Under the pieces are notes generated by a model. It ran no database searches. It was not told the DNA's origin and worked only from the letters and a program-made list of their open reading frames with translations. Both the position numbers and the translations under genes were made by a program. Below, in pieces: positions 50,901-62,900 of a stretch of DNA of 64,000 nt. Location of the stretch: the NCBI GenBank assembly GCA_002633005.1, contig NMRA01000110.1:492623-556622 (forward strand), given 5' to 3'. Position 1 is the stretch's first letter, and every line of letters starts with the position of its first letter. The DNA is from Phoronis australis. Taxonomy: Eukaryota; Phoronida; Phoronidae.

Positions 50901-53900
50901 ACCACACTGCCTCACATTCACAATAAGTCCACGCCTTCTTTTAGAAATCAAGTTTTGATTTAGACAGTTTACCATTATAAAACAGGTCGCATCTTGTTCC
51001 TCATTTGGACTAGAATTAATGTTTTCTAGGCGCAAGAAAAACTGATAGTTTATTACTATTTCAGATGAGGATTCCCAGGAAATTCATTGTTTATCACTGG
51101 TTATTCAACTCAGTAAAGCAAAAGGTTCCAAAATGTTACAGTTTCTAATTAACCTCGTTTCAGTCGCCACAGACCCTGAAACAGCTCATAATGGTTCAGT
51201 CGATGGCTCGTCACCAGAAGTGGTACGATAATGTAGCTGCCACCCTGTTGGGAAGTCAACTGATGGCAGCACAAGGGGAGGATTTGAAGGATGACGAGGC
51301 TGAAGTAGTGAAGGCGCTGGAGCAAAAGTACGACACACTGAGAGATAAACTACTGGCTGATGTAAGTATGAGTTTGAGTGTGGATTGATGTATGTGTTCG
51401 GGCTGACTCTACTTCAGCAAATCTACTTCCTAAGATAATGCCAAATTGACTAGCAGTTGGATGTGCTGATTAAAGTTCTTCCGTTATGACATCAACTCTG
51501 TTTGTTCCCCTTAGGCTCTACTGAAACAGTTGGGCGAGGCAGAGTGGAACAAACTGTCTGAGAAGGAGCGACAAGCCAAGCTGATCAAACTAAAAGTTCA
51601 GGAGAAGAAACTTAGACTAGAGGGAAAATATGATGAGGCGGCCAAGTTATTGGGAGACCTCATTGACAATGAAGCAGGTGAGAACCAGCTCATTGTTTGA
51701 GTTTTGTTTCTTGGTCTTTTAAAAGAATAATCCACAGTTGTTCTGGTACGCGTCGTACTAGACGTGCACAGGTCACTCATGTGGGACCATTACTGTGATC
51801 ACCTTGAACCATTTTTACGGTTTATTATGATTTTATAGATAAAATCAAGCTGACGAGCTATATACCTGACTCAAGGGCCGAGCAGTGAGCCCCAGTGGGA
51901 CTCAAACCCATGGCCTTGAGTAAAGAAAGTGGACATGTATCCCACTAGGCCACACTGCTCTCCTTTCCCAGTGCATGGCAAATTAGAAACCTCATTTTAT
52001 ATTACACTTGCGACATTTAAGCATTCACAATGTGATTATACAACATGCCTGACAAGTGCCTGTAATGTCCTCTATTAACCAATTTCAACACTGTTCCCTG
52101 CTTCCTTCTTGTCACACTAGTCTTCCTGTTATTGGTAGAAATGAAAAGGAGGCTGGGTGAGAGTCAGAGTGAACAGAAGCGTCAGATTGAAGAGCGTCTT
52201 GCACGTNCCAATACACTGCATTTGATGCACTAATTGTCTTTATGTGTTATTTTTGTATCCTCAAAGATTGAAGAGGTATGTAATGCACTTAATCGTCCTA
52301 TTCTTTGCTTGTTTACATGGCTTGTCTCTCTAACAGCCATTATTGTTTCAGTTGTGTTTTGTGAAAGTTTTGGTTGGCATGTTGCAGTCGACTTAGTTGT
52401 TCTATTGCATAAGTTACTCTTATGCAGCGACGGTACATTTCATTTTTATTAATAATTTATACAAAAAAAAATCAAAATTGCTTGTATAAATTTAAAACAC
52501 ATTAAAGGCTTTTAACAAGAATGATTTATTCATTTTTGTACGCTTTTGTCAGTGCTCTTGATAATGTCGTTCACTAATCTTGCACAGCACAAAAACATTA
52601 TTTACTAAAAATCAGCTTCTAATGAAAGTGAGATGTTTTGACCCATTGTGAGTGTTCTCAACACTCGCTATGTAAAAAATGATTTCAGGCGGTCTGATAC
52701 ACGTTGTACTAGATGGGCCCATTGCACTGATTACCTGGAACCATTTTAAAATTGCCCTTTATTAATATAAAGTTAAAACCTAGCCGAGGAGCCAGAGACC
52801 TGACTCAAGGGTCAAGCAGTGCGGCCCAGTGGGACTCAAGGGTCAAGCAGTGCGGCCCAGTGGGACTCGAGGGGTCAAGCAGTGCGGCCCAGTGGGACTC
52901 CAGGGGTCAAGCAGTGTGGCTCAGTGGGACTCAAGGGGTCAAGCAGTGTGGCCCAGTGGGACTCAAGGGGTCAAGCAGTGTGGCCCAGTGAGAATCCAAC
53001 CCATGACCTCGAGTATAGAAAGTGGGCACGTATCACGCTAGACCACAATGCCTCACATTCACAATAAGTCCACGCCTTCTTTTAGAAATCAAGTTTTGTT
53101 TTAGACAGTTTACCATGATTATAAAACAGGTCGCATCTTGTTCCTCATTTGGACTAGAAATGTTTTCTAGGCACAAGAAAAACTGATAGTTTATTACTGT
53201 TTCAGACGAGGATTTCCAGGAAATTCATTGTAACAAATTTCAAGTTATGCAAGGGTTAGGAATACAGTAACTACTGTTAGTACTGTAGTGCTGTAATTAC
53301 TGGAATACAATGACATTGCTGTGTAAGAGCAGATATCCATGGGAAGAGTGTATTGTTTGATACACCAATAAATCTTGTAGCAGTTTTAACAATATGCCAA
53401 GTGTAGGGAATAAAGTCATATTTGAGCCACCTAAATCTCACAGGAGTGGAGTGGAGTTAGACTGGTGTTCGAGTCCTCGGTTCTTTTGTTTGAGATACCC
53501 TGATGTCATTCAGTGTTTTGAGTCTTGAGGTATGATTTGCTTTTCTTGCCCTGTCTTGTCAAGGATTGTTCCCCCTGTTCAAGGTTTATGACTGCCATGT
53601 AATGGAATGAATGAATGTGGTTTTTAGTGTGAAATACAGTCTATGGTAGAGTTTACTGATAACTGTTGTTGTGTTTCATTTATCGTTTCTATAAAAACAC
53701 AAAAGTCTTGTTGGCAATTACATGTCTGAGAGTGTCTTAGCAGTGACTCAGCATGAGGACCAGTGATGAAATGAAATGCTGGAGGTGTTGAGGTGGAAGG
53801 CTGCTATGTTTATCTTTGTTTATTCAACTCAGTAAAGCACAAGGTTCCAAATTGTTACAGTTTCTAATTAACCTCGTTTCAGTCGCCACAGACCCTGAAA

Positions 53901-56900
53901 CAGCTGATAATGGTTCAGTCGATGGCTCGTCACCAGAAGTGGTACGATAATGTAGCGGCCACCCTGTTGGGAAGTCAACTGATGGCAGCACAAGGGGAGG
54001 ATTTGAAGGATGACGAGGCTGAAGTAGTGAAGGCGCTGGAGCAAAAGTACGACACACTGAGAGATAAACTACTGGCTGATGTAAGTATGAGTTTGAGTGT
54101 GGATTGATGTATGTGTTCGGGCTGACTCTACTTCAGCAAATCTACTTCCTGAGATAATGTCTAATTGACTAGCAGTTGGATGTGCTGATTAAAGTTCTTC
54201 CATTATGACATCACCTCTGTTTGTTCCCCTTAGGCTCTACTGAAACAGTTGGGTGAGGCAGAGTGGAATAAACTGTCTGAGAAGGAGCGGCAAGCCAAGC
54301 TGATCAAACTAAAAGTTCAGGAGAAGAAACTTAGACTAGAGGGAAAATATGATGAGGCGGCCAAGTTATTGGGAGACCTCATTGACAATGAAGCAGGTGA
54401 GAACCAGCTCATTGTTTGAGTTTTGTTTCTTGGTCTTTTAAAAGAATAATCCACAGTTGTTCTGGTACGCGTCGTACTAGACGTGCACAGGTCACTCATG
54501 TGGGACCATTACTGTGATCACCTTGAACCATTTTTACGGTTTATTATGATTTTATAGATAAAATCAAGCTGACGAGCTATATACCTGACTCAAGGGCCGA
54601 GCAGTGAGCCCCAGTGGGACTCAAACCCATGGCCTTGAGTAAAGAAAGTGGACATGTATCCCACTAGGCCACACTGCTCTCCTTTCCCAGTGCATGGCAA
54701 ATTAGAAACCTCATTTTATATTACACTTGCGACATTTAAGCATTCACAATGTGATTATACAACATGCCTGACAAGTGCCTGTAATGTCCTCTATTAACCA
54801 ATTTCAACACTGTTCCCTGCTTCCTTCTTGTCACACTAGTCTTCCTGTTATTGGTAGAAATGAAAAGGAGGCTGGGTGAGAGTCAGAGTGAACAGAAGCG
54901 TCAGATTGAAGAGCGTCTTGCACGTCGCAAGCAGTTATTGGCGGAGCGTAAGGCAGAAGGGCTGACGGTTGATGACAAAACTCTGGATGACATCATAGAA
55001 GAGGAGGAGAATAAGAAAAGAAAGGTGATGACACGGGCGTGACTTGGAGAGTGTTTTTATGTACATGAACATTGCTATTGTATTTCTATGTTCACTAGGC
55101 TGTGAACATTGTCATGATTGTGTTAATACCAAAACTTTTAATAAACTGACTGAAAAAATATAAAACTCAGAGACTCTTTTACAGTTGGAGACGGAGTGGA
55201 ACAGTTGCATTCTTTGTAACTTTGGATTTAATTTCTGTGATTTTCATTGTTGTGTTACTCATGAAATCTTTCAGTCAGTGCTACACTCTATGAGACATTG
55301 TGGCCTGTCTCAATATTTCACAGCCATGTTAGATGTTAAAATGCTGTTCGTACCGTTATATGAATATTCTACAAGAAGTAGAGTTATCATCACTGATGTC
55401 AGTCTTGTGCCCTTTTTCAATGAAAGTGATTTTTCAACTGTGTTGTTTCCAGAACATTCTTGAGTCTCTCCAGCACCATTTTGACGATGAGAAAGAGGCT
55501 CTGTTGCGTATGTTGCGTGAACAGCAGGACACCATGGAGACGGAGAAACGACGTCAGTTGGAGCTGGCCAAGCTCAAGAGAGATCAGAAGCGTTTGCAGA
55601 AGGAAGAGAAGTTTGATGCAGCGGCCATGTTGATTCAGATGTCCAAGGACGATGACAAGAGAAGGGAAGAGAAGTGAGTTTTACGACACACGATCTGTGG
55701 AGTCAAAATGTTTTGTGTCTGAGTTCTTTTTGAATTGGCTTTCTGAGTATAATGGTTCCAACTTGAAGTGAGGCAGATCATGAATAATTGCTGAAATCAA
55801 TTGTATATGAATTACCAGGAAGTGTTTACTGTTCATTTTCATTCTTTGCCAAACATTTCATCATTTTTGTGGACACTGCTCTTTCATATATGTGTGAAGT
55901 TTTTGACACTAGAGGGCGTGCCTTTCCAGTAGAGCAAATGAATTCACTTGCAATGTCAAAACAGCTAAATGACTCCACAAAGTTAGAGATGTCTTTTATG
56001 GAACTTTTTAATCACCTTTAATCAAAGGACAATTATGAATTATACAATTTTTTGCCTGTTTTAGTTTGGCGAAAGACCGCGACCGACAGAGAGAGCTAGC
56101 GAGGCAGCGTCTGGAGGCACGAAAGTTGAAGCGGCAAAAGCAGCAAGCAGACAACAATGCGGAACAACTTCAGGAGAAGCTAAAACAAGAATTGGCCGAG
56201 GACTGCAGAAACGACATGATGGACACAACAGAGAAAGGTATTGTGGGATTTTAGGTTTAGGAATAAAAACACTTGATACCTTGGTTTTCATGACTTAATG
56301 TTTAGGTGACTATGAGTAAAGGTGAAAATGGGAGTCATTAAATTGATGAAATGTTGTACGCACTGTTTGGAGATTGCGGAGTTAAGATTCCGTAAGATTT
56401 TTGAGATTTTCATCCAGTTGACCTTCTGTAGTTTCATACATAGACAAAATTTGCTCTTGCTTAAAGTCAACATTTGAATTTGATTTTGATTCATCTCTTT
56501 GTTGATGTTTATTTATCTTTCTGGCTTAGTTCTACTGACGTGTCTTTTAGCTGTGGACTCCATTACTGATCAGATCATGTCGGAGGTAGAACAGAAACAC
56601 GCGGGAGAGCGTGACTTTCTGATGTCTCTACTACAGGCGGCAGACGTCAATAATAGACTGAAGAAGCAGGCACGCAGCATGAACCTTACTGTAAGTGTCT
56701 CTTGTCTATCTTGTATTTGTTGTGTCTGCCATGTTTGCTGTGTCTGGAGTGTGTCTTGTGTCTGTTTAGAGAGTCGTCCATACTGATGAACAAAGCTGCA
56801 ACATAAAGGAAGTTGAGGATCGTCAGTCTAAACCAAATAAGGTCAGGTGATCCTAGACTGCAGGTGGTATCGACATCAGTCAGGTGACACAACTCTAAAA

Positions 56901-59900
56901 AGCTGTTCCGTTGACATAGATTGCTATAGATTGAATTGACTGCTTTAGTCGTACGTTCCAGTGCATTTTTTATGGTTTGATTCAAGAGAAAGACGTAATT
57001 TCATTACCAATAATAGGAAGTTTACACAATTGAAAACCAATACCAGGACACACGCAGTTGTTTTTATGTTGTATTTTATGCTTACAAAAGCATTGCCCAG
57101 AGTATCTAGGAAATGTTGAAATTGAGCTTTTGTCATCATGAGAAGTGTTATTACGGTATTCAGCATAACAAACTCACATTAGGCACACTGGTGTGACTTG
57201 GGAATTCCTCTGATACGAGCGGAGACTTGTACACATCTCGCCCGTAAATGTTGAGGCACCTCGTGTAAATCTTGTAATATTTTTAAAATAGCCTGACAGA
57301 ATCAATGAACTTGCAGTCACTAAATCAGACGAGAAAGAATTAGATTAGATGGATAAACTTTATTTAAACTTGATAGTACGGTGACCCAGAGGCTCCTCTC
57401 AAACGTGCTCAAGTAATATGTGATATTAGAGCGGAATATTACAATTGATTTGAATATTTACACCATAAAAGCATTACAATAATTAAATTAAGTTAAAAAC
57501 TAAAATAAATTAATTAAAAATAAATTAATAAATTAAAATTACCATAAAAGACACTCTATCAACTACTTACCTTTTTGATCCTTAAGATTTCACCACCTGA
57601 ACCTTGTGAGTGTGACTTGGATTATAGAAATGCAATCTGGGATTTTGGTCAGGTTGCTAATGACGACCTGGCAGTTTGCATACTAGTGTCCAGGGCTGTA
57701 TTAGTGATGTACATATTTTCTGTATCACTGGCACTGTAGTGAAGTATATTTATGAATTCTCATCATTCTTCTTTTATTTCAGGACCTTACAGAGAAGTTG
57801 GAAGATCTTCGCTCCGACCGTTTGGACTGGGAAGACAAGATGGTCATCAAATCAAATAACGTAAAGTTTGACGATATGAGTGAAGAAGAAAAAAATTCGT
57901 ACATCGAGGAATTAGCAGGCGAAAGGTCGGAGCAGTTTAGTAAACTGGAAGCAGCCTTGGTATATAGGGTTGAAGGTGAGGTAGACAATAGAGAGCAAAA
58001 TATGGTACTAGTTATTAATATAGTACTCTGTAAATTTCACATTATGTTGTTCAATAAATCTGCACTTTCAATTAATCATCTAAACCCTACAGGTATAAGA
58101 CAGAATCCACTTTGTTTCACGACACTTTCATGTGACGTATTATAAAATGTGTGTTTTAGTTGAGCTTCAGTTCCTGAAGCAAAAGACACCTGGCGCCACC
58201 TTTGACACGTTGCGTGAAGAAGTTGCTGTCAACCTCTTGTCAGACCTGCAGCAGAAACAGAATGCTGAAAACAGTGCTGTGTCAAAGGTCATACCTGACA
58301 AGGTAATGTGGCAAACTAAGCATTGGTGAGATTGGAATGGAAGGTTTCCATGAGAAAGGAAAACAAGATCAGTTCTGTAGTAAATTCTTATTTCATTTTG
58401 TCTTTTGAATTGTTCATTTCATGTTTTTAAATGTAAATCGAGTGTTTAGTTTTCTTATTTTTTACTTGCATGTGTGTTTACATAACAGGTATGCTACGGA
58501 GATAAGTTTTTAGTGATTTTTGTATCAAGCCACGAAGATATTTGTCTTATTGATGTCTGAAGAAAATCCAAGTTATTGGTGATTTTTATATATTAAGTTT
58601 ATTATGACCAATGAAATATGCCAGTTTCTTGAACATTGTTCTATAACATCTGCTCACAATTTGGACATGGGACAATAATGTTTTTTCCATAACTTACATA
58701 TTGGTCAATGATATCTGCCTACGGCTTGCATATTGACCAAATGAATGATGTTTGCAACTTGCCCATTGATCAATGATATCTGTCTATGACTTGCACATTC
58801 ACCAATGATATCTGCCTATGACTTGCACATTCACCAAATCTGCCTATGACTTGCACATTCACTAGTGATATCTGCCTATGACTTGTACATTCTCCAATGA
58901 TATCTGCCCATGACTTGCACATTGACCAATGATATCTGTCTATGAATTGCACATTCACCAATGATATCAGCCTATGACTTGCACATTCACCAATGATATC
59001 TGCCTATGACTTGCACATTGACCAATGATATTTGTTCTTAATTTGCACACTGACATGATATCTGTTCATAACTTGCACATTGATCTGTGATATCTGCTGC
59101 TACTTGTAGGATGAACAAATGTTGGAGTCTATCAGAAAAGTGCATCGACAGGCGAGACGTGAAGGCTGGATGACCAATGTGTCACGTACCGTGTTCTCGA
59201 CTCCTGAAAGAGAGTCTGAGGTAGTTCACACGTTGGACGAGGATAAACTAAATGCAGACATGGACGCGCAGTTTGAACAAGAAAAGCAGGAATTCATGAA
59301 GAAAAGTAAGATAGTGACTGTGTCTTCTCAAGTTTCTGTCTTTCTATTTCTCACCTATGGTGCCCACAGTTTCTCTGTCTGACTTTATCTTGAGTCAAGT
59401 CTTAATATTCATTATCTTACTGTCATGCCCTATTGTAAGTTTGCTCTAACTTACACAGCTTGAATATAGTTACATCAACAAGTGCAGGAATTTGGGAAGG
59501 TTTAATGGATTTTCTGTCTTTCTTGTATTGAATATTTGAGAAATTGAATCACAACAAATCTTTAAAACTTGTCATTTGTAATTTAAAGTTTTTGATAAGT
59601 TCTTGAAATTATTTTGAATAGAGCCCTCTGTTCGTATTTTTAATGAGTCAACCATTGGCTAAAACATAATATTATGCATTTAAGTTTACAAATTTTTGAA
59701 GGATTCGTCAAAAATCTTACTGAATACTTTATTTTTCTCGATAGAAGTTATAAGTGATGAAGAGAGTCCTTGAAGTCATGGCTGATGTCTAGTCTCATTA
59801 CTTTTCTGGACCTGTTTCAATTCAGACTTCCTTGAAGTCATGGCTGATGTCTAGTCTCATTACTTTTCTGGACCTGTTTCAATTCAGACTTCCTTGAAGT

Positions 59901-62900
59901 CATGGCTGATGTCTAGTCTCATTACTTTTCTGGACCTGTTTCAATTCAGACTTCCTTGTAGTCATGGCTGATGTCTAGTCTCATTACTTGTCTGGACCTG
60001 TTTCAATTCACACTTCCTTGTAGTCATAGCTGATGTCAAGGACACTACTTTCCCACCATAATGGTGTATTCTCTGGAATTATCTCCCCTCATCCTAGACC
60101 ACTCTGTATCAGATGCATGATTTCTGTGCTCTCCTGTGCCTGGTTGCATGAAACAGTCCCAGAAAGGGACTTGGTTAATTTCCTTAAATCTTGTGCATAT
60201 TTGTGTCATGTTTGCTCACACAGTAATCTTTTTCATTTATGATTGCTCCTCCTTGACTAATGTCATTTTCTAATAATATATTAACTAAAAACTGAGCCCT
60301 GAGTTCTATGAAAATAGTCAACACAGAGTTCACTTTCGTTTGTACAAATTCAAAAAATGACGTAGTAATGAAACTAAAACAGCACAAGGAAAGGTAGTTG
60401 TTGTTTTCACAGGATCTCTAGAGAACTTAATTGAGTCCCTTTTTGGGACTGTTTCATGTAACCGGGCAATGTATCTCAACGTAGTGCTATATCTACACCA
60501 AATCCCTTTAATCAGTTTTACTGTCCATTCATTGCATGGTACGTGACTGTACTACTCACATGTCACAGCCTTTTATTGAACCCTGTATTACCCTCTGCAT
60601 GTTGCTGTGTGCTCTTTCAGTGAATACCATGATCAAGAAAAGTAAGTCACATTTTCTAGTTGTGTTACACCCTGTATTTGGGCCTCCTGGTCTGCCTAGC
60701 AACACTTATAGTCCATATTACTGTCAGCTGATCATTGTTTATTGGCCATGTCAGTGCTTTCCCCACACTGTGTTTGCTTACACACCAAGTTGAGCTTCAA
60801 AAATTTATTATGGTTATCAATTCCTTATGACCTGCATGAAGTGCATATCTTGGCCTCTTTTCCGTCATCCATATCAGGATAGAAGGCATAGAGGCAATCA
60901 AAAATATTTTTTAATCATGTTTTGCATGCATTGTTTGTTGCACAGCAACGTTCTGTCCGTGGACAAGCATTGATTGGCTTGATCTTGCTAGCCACGTAGA
61001 TCAGCATCGTTGATAGTAGGCACCATGTTAGCATCCTTGATAGTAGGCACCATGTTAGCATCCTTGATAGTAGGCACCATGTTAGCAGCCAGTAGCTGTG
61101 TTGGTAGCAATCACTATCAACTAGATTGGATTGTTGTTTATGTTTTGTTGCAGCTCTTGTAGACTTACTATGTCTTTTAGTTACACAGTCTGCACGGGGG
61201 AATGACATCGTGTCACAGAGTTGTGTATTTTATTGAAAAATATCAGCATTCCTACGTTGGCTTGACTGATGCTACATGTCACAATAGTCATTTTTCCAAC
61301 CATTGGATACTTCAATGACAAGATGGATTGTGATTCCTTGTTGATGTATAATATGTCAAAAGAATGAGACAGAAATACCATGATGCATCATTATAGCTAC
61401 GCTTGTGCTCAGCCGCCATGACGGGGGAAATTCTGGATCATTTTTGTTGTTATTATTTGTGGCGTGCATTGCAATGTTGACTGTTGTACTGAGGACGTGA
61501 GCGTGGCAAGGTCCTGTAATGTTGAAATGACTTCAACCAGAATTAGTCTGACAAATGTGTTCAGCATAAGCTCTAGACAGATGTGTCGAAACTTGAACAT
61601 AGATCTAGCTTTATTCTCCTGGTTTTTCTGCTTTGTGTTATTTTGTAGAACATTGAAAGAGACATTTCCTTCTTGCACTATATTTATGATGAAAATTATT
61701 CTAATTGGTTTAATTTCTCAAACCTCACAATTTTTTTGAATACCTTTCAATCCTCAATAGAAAATTGATTCCATCCTCAATAAATCATCCACAGCAATAT
61801 CAAGTAAAAACGAGTGTCAAAAAAACGTTTTGCAGAAATGAGATGTCGCTTTATAGGGCCTATAAATACGCTTTCAATCACAAAAACAATTTTGATTTAA
61901 ATCACTTATCGTAAGAAATTGGTCTAACATTGTTCTTTAATCAAATTAGAGATTAATTTCAAAAGAACTTGCATTTGTTATTGCTGGAGACTGTGCTGTA
62001 CACTTGTCACAGCTTGTGAATTTATGTTCTGAGTGTGATCTCTAGGAATAACGAACTGTCAGTTCCTTGCAATTTCAGAAATTACTTCCCATTTTAGTAC
62101 TAAACATGTCGAGACCAATTTTGTAGCGTTATGTGGTCATGATCAAAAGTTTGCTTCTTGGATGGAATGTGGGTTTGTACTTGCTTCAGTTGTTTGATGC
62201 CGTAGTGTACTTGTATTTAGTATGATTGTTTGTTTTACACACAGTGCCTGAGGAAGCTCAGACAGGTAGAGCTGCTGTCCCTTCTGTGGACGCAGGACAC
62301 TCATGAATAATGCTAGTGGGACCATGTTCTTGTTATGCACGGCTGATACTGATACATGGTCTTTGGTCTTGCATTTTCACGAGTTCTTTGCGCCTATAGA
62401 GGGCAGCCTTGTTTGGTGTGACCTTGACCTTTGTATGTTGGTTACTCTTGTTTGAACTTTGTCAATGAGTGACATATTTTGCTGTTGGAATGGCTAAAGT
62501 TATATGTGATTAACAGTCCATGTAATGTAGTCTGTGTTTCTGTTGGCCAGTGGTCACTGTTTCATAGTTTGTGGTTCTCTCACCAGATGTCATGAATGTG
62601 GCAGACCACCAGCTTAGAAGAAGAATCTGAAATGACAAATACCTCAAAATTTGAATTATTTGTGGCGGTTTCTTCCATTTACACTGTCTAAAAGCCAAAT
62701 TTTTTAGTTACAATTGCTGCCAGGCAAAGGACTGGTTTAGTTCACATGTACCCAAGTGCAGGCGGGCAGAATTACTGCAAAAACTAGGTCAAAAATTTTG
62801 CAAAATGACACAACTTATTGCTGTGAAATGAAAACATAGATGTGAAGCAAAAGTTCCGGCTTTGCTCTAGCAAAGAGTTGACCACAAGGTGTAGCTATGC

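Larger units (their letters stand above)
50233..52206. repeat. First copy of a ~2-kb duplicated block (exons 33-35 of the giant gene)
   Basis: It matches 52208-54925 almost base for base apart from scattered SNPs, the SINE expansion and a ~575-bp insertion. It carries exons 51164-51361 and 51515-51677 and the start of exon 35 (from 52139), which is cut at the N at 52207. The amino-acid sequence of the duplicated exons is identical to that of the second copy. Best read as an unmerged allelic contig end. Confidence 0.9.
52208..54925. repeat. Second copy of the duplicated block
   Basis: It starts CCAATACACTGCATTTGATG, the same as 50233, immediately after the single N, and continues with the complete exon 35. 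It contains an extra ~575 bp at about 53230-53815 absent from the first copy. That insert includes GTTCGAGTCC, a possible box B, so it may be a recent SINE insertion. Confidence 0.9.

Noticed and set aside
52752-53067. Repetitive frames of a QWDSRGQAV type
   Set aside because: They lie inside a SINE with a tandem expansion, on the strand opposite the element; not a gene.
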